Shown: positions 40,983-47,068 of the stretch, piece by piece
How positions within the stretch are numbered: position 1 is the first letter of the stretch
How the letters are laid out: the number at the start of each line of letters is the position of its first letter
Origin: Endozoicomonas arenosclerae
GTDB lineage: Bacteria; Pseudomonadota; Gammaproteobacteria; Pseudomonadales; Endozoicomonadaceae
Length of the DNA stretch: 47,068 nucleotides
Direction: 5' to 3'
Assembly (NCBI RefSeq): GCF_001562015.1
Contig: NZ_LASA01000136.1
Location: 1 to 47,068 of the forward strand
Made by a program: the position numbers and the translations under genes
The notes under the pieces: generated by a model
Databases searched by the model: none
The model's input: the letters and a program-made list of their open reading frames with translations, nothing else
Told to the model about the DNA's origin: nothing

Positions 40983-41585
40983 TTGACTGCACAACCCATT
41001 GGTCGTCGTGAGCGAAAAAAACAAGCCGTCAGGGAAAAGATCTGTCAGGAAACAGTTGAACTGATCAGGCTGCACGGCATTGAAGGCACAACGATCGAGG
41101 ACATCTGTGAAAGGGCAGATATAGCCAAGAAGACTTTTTATAATTATTACCCTTCAAGGCATGACTTACTCATACAAATCTGTCAGTCAGACTTGTTGCT
41201 GAGAACACGGTTGAACGTTGAAGGCGCACTGGCGAACTGTAAAGGCCTGGAAGCCTGTCTGAAGTATATCTTTAATGAAATGCAGAGCAATATTGCTCAG
41301 GCGGACAGGGTTGAAAGAGAGATGATCGATTATATGATTATTAATCTTTCCAATAACCGGACCCAAAGTGCGAATCAGCTGAACTTTATGAATGATTGTT
41401 TTCGTACACTCTATGAAAATAATCTGGATGATCTCAAGCCGGATCTTGATACCGGGTTTTGCGCCGAAATTACCGTAGGTATGATCAATGCCATGATGGT
41501 TAACTGGTTGAACGATGAGTCTTATGACATTTCATCCAATTACGATTGTTTGTTGAAGTTTATGCTTGAAAGCATGTTGAAATAA
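40983..41585 (+). CDS. TetR/AcrR-family transcriptional regulator
   Basis: This 200-residue regulator has the N-terminal helix-turn-helix at about 12-60 (RREKKQAVREKI is close to RRERKKQAVREKICQE; then GIEGTTIEDICERADIAKKT, FYNYYPSRHDLL). The C-terminal ligand-binding domain is not conserved with a named subgroup. It starts with TTG, with AAGAGG eight bases upstream. As the regulator closest to the P450/Rieske/SDR genes, it is the likely controller and may bind the palindrome at 39476-39508; ligands of such regulators are often the pathway substrate. It has no nearby copy of that palindrome before its own start. Confidence 0.9.
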   Translation: MTAQPIGRRERKKQAVREKICQETVELIRLHGIEGTTIEDICERADIAKKTFYNYYPSRHDLLIQICQSDLLLRTRLNVEGALANCKGLEACLKYIFNEMQSNIAQADRVEREMIDYMIINLSNNRTQSANQLNFMNDCFRTLYENNLDDLKPDLDTGFCAEITVGMINAMMVNWLNDESYDISSNYDCLLKFMLESMLK

Positions 41586-41671
41586 TTAACTCATTCTTTA
41601 TTTTTAAAAAACTTTCCTTAGCCTCTGGCTGTTAAGTACAAGGATTGTTTTTGTTTCATTGTTCAGGATGA

Positions 41672-41914
41672 ATGATGAGCTATTCAAAAAAACATTCCTA
41701 TGTTCTTTATCTTGGTTTACAAAAAGAGGCATCCGAGCTGGAAGTGATACTGGCCATTGTCACGCTCTTCAATATCAGTACCGGGTACTTCTCTTCTGCA
41801 CAGGCATTAGAAAAATTGTCCGGCCAATCGGCATTGAGTGAAGAGAGTCTGTCTGTTCAAAGAAAACTGTTGGGTTCAGTGGCAGGAGCTTTGTTTTCTG
41901 AGGCGAAAGGGTAG
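41672..41914 (+). CDS. Small hypothetical protein, 80 aa
   Basis: I do not recognise this protein. It begins MMSYSKKHSYVLYLGLQKEA and has one moderately hydrophobic stretch (LEVILAIVTLFNISTGYF) followed by a polar tail. AGGA lies eight bases before the first ATG, and a hairpin follows the stop, which argue that it is real. It is short and has no conserved features I can name. It shows no overlap with the neighbours. Confidence 0.45.
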   Translation: MMSYSKKHSYVLYLGLQKEASELEVILAIVTLFNISTGYFSSAQALEKLSGQSALSEESLSVQRKLLGSVAGALFSEAKG

Positions 41915-41918
41915 GTAA

Positions 41919-41940
41919 AGCCGGATCATTGCATCCGGCT
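41919..41940. terminator. Bidirectional hairpin between convergent genes
   Basis: The perfect 8-bp stem AGCCGGAT/ATCCGGCT with a 6-base loop lies between the small gene ending at 41914 and the phosphoribosyltransferase gene ending at 41949. T-runs are short. Confidence 0.5.
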
Positions 41941-41948
41941 CCTGGTGA

Positions 41949-42458
41949 TTACTTTTTGCCGAATTGATCGATGTCTTCTGCATCCCAGGCGTAGTTAATC
42001 CAGTAGTCGTGGATATCTTCACCGGTAAAGAAATGGCTCAGTTTCTCTGGCAGAATGCCTTTCTTCTCTTTGAGCTTATTGTGCACAACAAAAGCGGCAA
42101 ACTCGGTTTCTGCGTGTTTTTCGAACAGATGGTTCAGGGTGAATTCCAGAGTGGTTCGCTCGTCATCCACTTCATCAACGACCAATACTTTCTTGCCATC
42201 CAGGTTAGTGTCAGGCTCCAGCCATTGCAGCTTGATAGGAGTATCGGATGGCGCTGTACCCACCTCATCACTGTAACGGGTCAGGGAAACTGTCAGGATA
42301 GGTTTGTTGATGTAAGTACGCATGATACGCGCAGGAATCAAACCGCCGCCACCAATAGCCAGCAGGTAGTCAGGTTCGAATCCGGACGCTTTGATCTTCT
42401 CGGCAGCGGCGCGAATGGTGTTATGGATGTCGTTATAGGTGAAATTATATTGCTCCAT
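41949..42458 (-). CDS. Purine (xanthine/hypoxanthine-type) phosphoribosyltransferase
   Basis: The 169-residue enzyme has the PRPP-binding signature VLVVDEVDDERTTLEF (hydrophobic strand, two acids, then T-T) and an N-terminal LLAIGGGGLIPARIM loop, typical of Gpt/XPRT- or HPRT-like phosphoribosyltransferases that make XMP, GMP or IMP from bases. ATG 42458 is used; a GTG two codons upstream has AAAGG at better spacing and is a real alternative, while a start at 42536 is unsupported. The base used cannot be determined. It is monocistronic. Confidence 0.85.
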   Translation of the reverse strand: MEQYNFTYNDIHNTIRAAAEKIKASGFEPDYLLAIGGGGLIPARIMRTYINKPILTVSLTRYSDEVGTAPSDTPIKLQWLEPDTNLDGKKVLVVDEVDDERTTLEFTLNHLFEKHAETEFAAFVVHNKLKEKKGILPEKLSHFFTGEDIHDYWINYAWDAEDIDQFGKK

Positions 42459-42562
42459 GAGCACGTAAACCTTTAGGTGGATGAAGGCTAAAATCAGAAG
42501 CGGCGAAGAATAGGCGACTTGGTACTGTTGAAGCAAGTAGGGCTTTCCGCTGCAACTCTAGG

Positions 42563-42583
42563 AGGCCGAGCTGTCTATTCTCG
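42563..42583. repeat. Fragment related to the 164-bp palindrome
   Basis: These 21 bases match the complement of 20115-20135 in 20 of 21 positions (shared core CTGTCTATTCTCG). No second arm is present here, so it is either a remnant or one half of a dispersed element. Confidence 0.55.
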
Positions 42584-42613
42584 TTTTGCCACGCGTATAT
42601 GGACATACTTACT

Positions 42614-42676
42614 CCGTTAATCCTGAGCTTGTCGAAGGATGCTGGTAATGCACTTCGACAGGCTCAGTGTGAACGG
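42614..42676. repeat. Dispersed palindromic repeat, copy 2
   Basis: CCGTTAATCCTGAGCTTGTC-GAAG (42614-42637) and CTTCGACAGGCTCAGTGTGA-ACGG (42653-42676) repeat the arms and the 15-base spacing of the element at 21828-21890. It lies between the phosphoribosyltransferase and acyl-CoA ligase genes and has no coding content. Confidence 0.75.
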
Positions 42677-42740
42677 TATGGGGTATAACTGCACTAATTT
42701 GTAGTCAGGCCATTCATCAGGAGTGGCCTGCTGTAGATGC

Positions 42741-44552
42741 TTAGTGTGACGTGGCAGGCTTATACATGGATTCAATCTCCTTGCGGAAACGCTCCATGAT
42801 GATCTTTCTACGCAGTTTCAGGGTAGGTGTAATTTCGCCCATTTCGATCGAGAATTCACGGGGCAGCAAGGTGAATTTCTTGACCTGTTCGAATCGAGCC
42901 AGTTCTCCCTGAATATGATCCAGCCGGTCCTGGAACATAGCCTGGATGTCCGCATTGCGGATCAGGTCCATTTTGCTTTCATACTTCAGATTGATGCTCC
43001 TGGCGTATTCTTCCAGCGCTTCAAAGGCCGGTACAATCAGAGCTGAAACGTAGTTTTTGGCGTCTGCGACAATGGCAATCTGCTCGATAAACTGATCTTT
43101 GCCGATAGTGCCCTCAATGTACTGAGGAGCAATGTATTTGCCGTTGGACGTTTTCATCAGTTCTTTGATGCGCTCAGTAATTCGCAGCTGACCGGTTTCG
43201 TCAATCAGACCGGCATCGCCGGTTTTCAACCAACCATCCGCATCAAAGGTTTTCGCAGTTTCTTCAGGCTTTTTATAGTAGCCACGCATGACTGTCTGGC
43301 CTTTGACCAGGATTTCTCCTTCCTGTCCGATTTTCACCTGAATACCGGGAAGAGGTGTGCCACAGCTGCCGAACTGGTAGCCAGTATCCCTGAAACAGGT
43401 GACCGTTGCGGTCGTTTCGGTCATGCCGTAACCCACTTTGACATTGATACCCAGGGCATGGAAGAAGCGATTAATCTCGTCATCAAGACGTGCTCCACCA
43501 CAAGGCATAAAGCGAATACGTCCACCCAGCTTTTCCTTGATCTTTGCGAAGACCAGTTTGTCAGCCAGTTGATTGAGGCTTTCCAGGTATCCCGGAACGG
43601 TTTTGCCCTGACGCTTCAGCTCCATAGTGCTGAGACCGACCTTCATGGCCATTTTGAAGATGGCCCGCTTAACCGGTGATCCTTTTTGAATCATGGTGTT
43701 TACACCGGTGTAGATCTTCTCGTAGAAACGTGGAACTGCACAGACGACAGTAGGCTTCAACGTAGGCAGGACTTCTGCAATTTTTGTTGGGTCTTTCAGG
43801 TAGCAGTTCACCGCACCACGGGTTAGCACGTAATAGCTCCAGGCCCTTTCAAAAATATGGCTCAGGGGCAGGAACGCTATGGATACGTCGGTGTGATCAA
43901 TGTGAATCAGATGATCATGGGATTCAAAGGACGCGCCGATACTGGTGTAGTCCAGCATGACCCCTTTAGGCTGACCTGTAGTACCTGAGGTGTAGATCAG
44001 TGTGTACAGATCATCGAGAGACTGACTGTCCAGTCGTTCTTTCAGAAGCTCACACTCTTCAGGGGCACTGTTCAGGAAATCACTGAAATATTGGGCTTGT
44101 TTACAACCTTTCAGATCTGTCAGGGGATCCAGTACGATCACCTTTTTCAGATTCTCACATTTTTCCAGCAGTTCCAGAGCACCATCAAACTGTTCCTGTT
44201 CACCGACAAACAGAATAGAGATTTCGGCGTCTTCAATAATGTAGCGAGCCTGTTCCGCAGTGCTGGTCGGGTAGATAGGCACCGTTACGCAGCGAGTTTG
44301 CAGTGTGCCCAGGTCGGCAATAGTCCACTCAGGCAGATTCTGTGACCAGATGCCGATGTTGCTTTGAACAGGAAGCTTGTCGGTCAGCAGGGCGCGGGAG
44401 ACCTGGTCGATCTTTTCTCCGAACTGCTGCCAATTCATGGATTGCCATTGATGATGGGCGGAAAAACGGATAGCCGTTTGACTGGCGTTATTATAAGTGC
44501 GCTGACGAATCAGGCTGATAAGGTGCGACGGAGGATTATCATTCATTGGCAA
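42741..44552 (-). CDS. Long-chain acyl-CoA synthetase (AMP-dependent)
   Basis: This 603-residue enzyme activates long-chain fatty acids to acyl-CoA via acyl-AMP. The ATP-binding P-loop is YTSGTTGQPKG (187-197); further adenylate-forming motifs are GYGMTETTATVTCF, DGWLKTGDAGLIDETG, and ITERIKELMKTSNGKYIAPQ with the catalytic lysine region. The length and the C-terminal LKLRRKIIMERFRKEIESMY match the FadD15/long-chain group rather than short-chain ligases. ATG 44552 or 44546 may be used. It is monocistronic and leftward; substrate chain length is inferred. Confidence 0.94.
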   Translation of the reverse strand: MPMNDNPPSHLISLIRQRTYNNASQTAIRFSAHHQWQSMNWQQFGEKIDQVSRALLTDKLPVQSNIGIWSQNLPEWTIADLGTLQTRCVTVPIYPTSTAEQARYIIEDAEISILFVGEQEQFDGALELLEKCENLKKVIVLDPLTDLKGCKQAQYFSDFLNSAPEECELLKERLDSQSLDDLYTLIYTSGTTGQPKGVMLDYTSIGASFESHDHLIHIDHTDVSIAFLPLSHIFERAWSYYVLTRGAVNCYLKDPTKIAEVLPTLKPTVVCAVPRFYEKIYTGVNTMIQKGSPVKRAIFKMAMKVGLSTMELKRQGKTVPGYLESLNQLADKLVFAKIKEKLGGRIRFMPCGGARLDDEINRFFHALGINVKVGYGMTETTATVTCFRDTGYQFGSCGTPLPGIQVKIGQEGEILVKGQTVMRGYYKKPEETAKTFDADGWLKTGDAGLIDETGQLRITERIKELMKTSNGKYIAPQYIEGTIGKDQFIEQIAIVADAKNYVSALIVPAFEALEEYARSINLKYESKMDLIRNADIQAMFQDRLDHIQGELARFEQVKKFTLLPREFSIEMGEITPTLKLRRKIIMERFRKEIESMYKPATSH

Positions 44553-44852
44553 GCAATATACATCTTTTGGAAGTGTCTGGTTTCACAGTTTTTGAAAAAC
44601 GACACTTTCTGCTTATGGCTGATCTGGTGTAAGCATCAAACAGATTGAAGCCTGCTTTCAATGCTATCGTTGGCGGCGAAGAATACTACAGGAGTGGGAA
44701 TAAATACTATTTGATTTACATCAGTTACGGAGGCGAGTGCGGGTCTTTTTTGTAACAGTTTGTATGCTGGGCTTTTAGGCTTTGCAGTTTTTGAGATTGA
44801 GTATTGACTGGTGGGCTGTGACGCCCACTTCGTAGACATAAAGATATGTCTC
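44553..44852. other. Intergenic region between the acyl-CoA ligase and trkH genes
   Basis: On the trkH side there are two short hairpins: AGACATA/TATGTCT (44834-44851) and GTGGGC/GCCCAC (44811-44828). They start directly at the trkH stop, so they may end its transcript, though neither has a T-run. The rest shows nothing. Confidence 0.35.
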
Positions 44853-46295
44853 CTAATCCTGCCAGAATGCCGGTGTAAACAGGACCAGAACGGTTATAAC
44901 TTCCAGTCTTCCCATCAGCATACCGACACTGAGCAGCCACTTGGCTGTGTCAGGCAGTGAGGCAAAGTTACCTGCGGGTCCAATCACATCACCCAGTCCG
45001 GGTCCTACATTCGCTACAGCCGTCGCGGCACCGCTTAAGCTGGTGACAAGATCAAGCCCCAAAAGGCTGAGCAACAACGTTAGAGTTGTAGTCAGAAGAG
45101 CGAAGAAGAAACAAAAAGCGATCAGGGATCTGAGGATGTCGCTGGTGATTTGCTGACCGTTATAGCTTTGTACAAAGCAGGCTCTTGGATGAGCCAGTTG
45201 CTTCAGCTGTATCCCCAGCAGGCGGGCTCCAATCTGGAAACGAAAAATCTTGATCCCGCCCGCTGTAGAGCCGGAGCAGCCGCCAATAACGGTAAGACAA
45301 AGAAACAGCGTAGCTGCAAAGCCTCCCCATAGTGTGTAATCCGTCAATGCATAGCCTGTTGTGGTGATGACAGAAACGGTATTAAAAGCGACCAGGGTCA
45401 AGGATTTAAACAGTGAATAATCACTGTTCATAAACAGCCATAGGGTGAAAAGCCCCCAAAGGATAAACAGGAAGTTGAGAAAAGCCTGAACCTGATTATC
45501 TTTGAGCAATGAGTGGGGATCACCTCTGAGGAATTTAACAAACAGGACAAACGGCAGTGAGCCCATGATCATGAACACTGTTGCCACCCAGTGAATGAAA
45601 GGGTTCTGAAAGTGGGCCATGGAGCTGTCAGAGGTTGAGTAGCCACCCGTAGAAAGGGTGGTCATGGCATGGTTGATGGCTTCAAAGCCATTCATACCAC
45701 CCAGAAAGTAGAGGTAGGCACAGAAGACTGTCAGGCCCAGATAAATAAAGACGATGCGTTTAGCGATACTGCCTGAACGAGGCATGGCTTTGTCTGACCA
45801 GTCAGATGATTCACTCTGGAACAATCTCATCCCACCTACCTTCAGAAAAGGCAGTACTGCAACAGCCAGTACAATAAAGCCAATACCCCCCAGCCACTGA
45901 AGCAGGGAGCGCCAAAGCAGGATGCCCGTGTTCATTTGGTCAAGGCCACTCAGAACCGTTGAGCCTGTGGTAGTGATACCTGACATGGTTTCAAAAAAGG
46001 CATCGGTGTAACTGATATTCAGTTCGATATACAGAGGCAGTGCCGCAAAGGCGCTGAGCGTAAACCAGGAGCAGTTAGTCAGCAGGAATATCTGGCGGGG
46101 TTTCAGGCTGAACACCTTAAGGCGACAGAAATAAAACAGGGGGGCTCCAGCCAGCAATGTGATCAATGCGGATAAAGCAAAGGCATAAACACCGTCTGCA
46201 CCTGTCACCAGATCATACAGAGCCGGCAGTAGCATAAGTACTGACAGCACCATCAGGAACAGGCCTATGACAAACAGAACGGGGCGTACATTCAT
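44853..46295 (-). CDS. trkH: Trk-system potassium uptake protein TrkH
   Basis: TrkH is the pore-forming inner-membrane subunit of the Trk K+ uptake system and works with the cytoplasmic NAD(H)/ATP-binding TrkA. The 480 residues carry about ten to twelve membrane segments and the four pore-loop filter sequences: MSGITTTGSTVL, LSTGGYSTSD, SVITTTGYAL and VANVGPGLGDV. The filter glycines are all present. trkA is not in the window, which is usual because it often lies elsewhere. The gene is monocistronic. Confidence 0.95.
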   Translation of the reverse strand: MNVRPVLFVIGLFLMVLSVLMLLPALYDLVTGADGVYAFALSALITLLAGAPLFYFCRLKVFSLKPRQIFLLTNCSWFTLSAFAALPLYIELNISYTDAFFETMSGITTTGSTVLSGLDQMNTGILLWRSLLQWLGGIGFIVLAVAVLPFLKVGGMRLFQSESSDWSDKAMPRSGSIAKRIVFIYLGLTVFCAYLYFLGGMNGFEAINHAMTTLSTGGYSTSDSSMAHFQNPFIHWVATVFMIMGSLPFVLFVKFLRGDPHSLLKDNQVQAFLNFLFILWGLFTLWLFMNSDYSLFKSLTLVAFNTVSVITTTGYALTDYTLWGGFAATLFLCLTVIGGCSGSTAGGIKIFRFQIGARLLGIQLKQLAHPRACFVQSYNGQQITSDILRSLIAFCFFFALLTTTLTLLLSLLGLDLVTSLSGAATAVANVGPGLGDVIGPAGNFASLPDTAKWLLSVGMLMGRLEVITVLVLFTPAFWQD

Positions 46296-46354
46296 GATGA
46301 CTTCAGTTTAATCAGTAAAACCTCAAACTATTGCACTTAAACCGTTTGAAGTAA

Positions 46355-46708
46355 TTAAGGGTTAATACTTGAGAGAGATGGGCACTGCTCGAAGTGTTTC
46401 AAAGCATTTAGTATTCGTTGCTTGAATATGGCCCTGTGGAGTGAGGTCATATGTGGGGCAAGGGTGAAAGAATCAAAGTCGACAGCCTGAATATGATTTT
46501 CCAACGTCTCGGCAGGATCATCCTCTCTAGAAAGTTGTAGCAGATTTTCCCTCACTTCGTCAGAGATCAGACAGAGCTTCTTAAGAAAGTAATTCTGATA
46601 ATTTTTCTGTGAGGTCCTTACATTTTTTTTAACATTCCTTTTAGTGGCAAAGTCATAACCTAGCCCAAATGCACGCTCGTTGTCGTACGCGATCAGGCGT
46701 TGGTTCAT
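46355..46708 (-). CDS. Hypothetical protein next to an IS insertion, 117 aa
   Basis: I do not recognise this protein. It is charged and helical (YDFATKRNVKKNVRTSQKNY; SDEVRENLLQLSREDDPAET) with no signal peptide. The ATG at 46708 is only 14 bases from the left end of the IS element, no ribosome-binding tract lies in those 14 bases, and the frame upstream runs into a stop (TAA) within the IS terminal repeat. The gene may therefore have lost its 5' end or its promoter to the insertion. Confidence 0.45.
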   Translation of the reverse strand: MNQRLIAYDNERAFGLGYDFATKRNVKKNVRTSQKNYQNYFLKKLCLISDEVRENLLQLSREDDPAETLENHIQAVDFDSFTLAPHMTSLHRAIFKQRILNALKHFEQCPSLSSINP

Positions 46709-46721
46709 GCCTAACCCGAGA

Positions 46722-47068
46722 GGCTCTTAATGGATTCTGGGGAGCTGGTTGAGGACGAGTTATTTGACTATGAATAGAAGACGTTTTCTTGTACAAAAGT
46801 GTCATGAAACTTTATGACCTCCTCGACAACGCCAAGTGCTTTGAACAGATACGCCAGATTCGCTGGCCTGACGGGGTGAAATGCCCACACTGTGCCAGCT
46901 CAGACATAACCCGCCAAGGCAAGGACGATTCACAGCCTGACAGACAGAGATATTCTTGTAAAGAATGTCAGCGTCGTTTTGATGACCTGACACTTTCTGT
47001 TTTTTCAGGACACCATAAGCCTTTGAAAGTGTGGGTAAGCTGTCTGCACCTGATGTCACTCAATCTTT
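46722..47068 (+). mobile_element. 5' part of an IS1595-type insertion sequence (cut by window edge)
   Basis: The left terminal inverted repeat is GGCTCTTAATGGATTCTGGG (46722-46741), followed by an 80-base leader almost identical to that of the decayed copy at 1399-1481 and then the transposase start. The right end lies outside the window, so length and target duplication cannot be checked. Confidence 0.85.
46804..47068 (+). CDS. IS1595-family transposase, N-terminal part
   Basis: The frame is open from ATG 46804 to the right edge (88 codons seen). It begins MKLYDLLDNAKCFEQIRQIR and contains a zinc-ribbon with CPHC (27-30) and CKEC (52-55), followed by QRRFDDLTLSVFSGHHKPLK, all typical of IS1595-family transposases. 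No stop or frameshift is seen, in contrast to the copy at 1482. The catalytic DDE region lies beyond the window. Being incomplete, it is easily missed by length-based gene calling. Confidence 0.85.
   Translation, partial: MKLYDLLDNAKCFEQIRQIRWPDGVKCPHCASSDITRQGKDDSQPDRQRYSCKECQRRFDDLTLSVFSGHHKPLKVWVSCLHLMSLNL

Noticed and set aside
41964-42476. 170-codon open frame antisense to the phosphoribosyltransferase gene
   Set aside because: The minus strand encodes the PRPP-binding motif; the plus-strand frame has no supporting features.
1-47068. CRISPR arrays, tRNA or rRNA genes
   Set aside because: I saw no regularly spaced direct repeats, cloverleaf sequences with T-loop motifs, or rRNA-like stretches on either strand.

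Overview
The window looks like chromosomal DNA of a marine gammaproteobacterium of the Oceanospirillales type. An Endozoicomonas-like, host-associated bacterium is my best inference. The core genes (aroC, prmB, smrB, sthA, apbE-nqrM, trkH, codBA, preTA) are gammaproteobacterial in sequence and order. They are mixed with IS1595-type insertion sequences and with proteins of eukaryotic or host-directed flavour: a Hanks-type kinase, a PI3/4-kinase-like protein, a signal-peptide-bearing Fic protein and an ADP-ribosylglycohydrolase. No taxonomic marker such as rRNA is present, so the assignment rests on gene content.

Layout. 1-2.0 kb: the C-terminal end of a transposase, an unknown secreted protein and a decayed IS1595-type element. 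2.2-7 kb: a small unknown gene, then a preT-preA-NCS1 permease operon for reductive pyrimidine breakdown. 7-9.7 kb: an alanine/glycine:Na+ symporter with a clear terminator, then a ygaV-ygaP-like sulfur-responsive locus in which the rhodanese and membrane parts of YgaP are in different frames. 9.8-15.3 kb: a cupin regulator, an unknown secreted protein, apbE, nqrM and sthA. 15.4-19 kb: two predicted kinases of different folds flanking an exported protein. 19-24.5 kb: a one-domain voltage-gated cation channel with an acidic filter, a 164-bp palindrome, an alkaline phosphatase, and codBA. 24.7-29.3 kb: a translationally coupled MpaB oxygenase/ADP-ribosylglycohydrolase pair, an exported Fic protein, a short palindromic repeat and a patatin phospholipase. 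29.3-32.1 kb: an operon of LTxxQ-type periplasmic protein, fatty-acid hydroxylase/sterol desaturase, ECF sigma factor, likely anti-sigma factor and membrane-anchored sensor. 32-35 kb: smrB, prmB, aroC. 35-41.6 kb: a secreted unknown protein, then acetoacetate-decarboxylase-like, Rieske oxygenase and cytochrome P450 genes, a divergent SDR and a TetR regulator. 41.6-47 kb: a small unknown gene, a purine phosphoribosyltransferase, a long-chain acyl-CoA ligase, trkH, a small unknown gene, and the 5' end of a second, apparently intact IS1595-type element in the same orientation as the first.

How the parts fit. Nucleobase handling recurs: NCS1 permease with PreTA, cytosine permease with deaminase, and a phosphoribosyltransferase. 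Lipid or sterol handling also recurs: hydroxylase/desaturase, Rieske/P450/SDR, patatin and acyl-CoA ligase. The strongest candidates for an undescribed system are the P450-Rieske-ADC-SDR-TetR cluster with a palindromic operator candidate between its divergent arms, the ECF-sigma/desaturase operon whose first gene carries a TC repeat at a frame-switching position, and the kinase cassette at 15.4-19 kb. These functions are inferred from motifs visible in the translations; no database search was possible.
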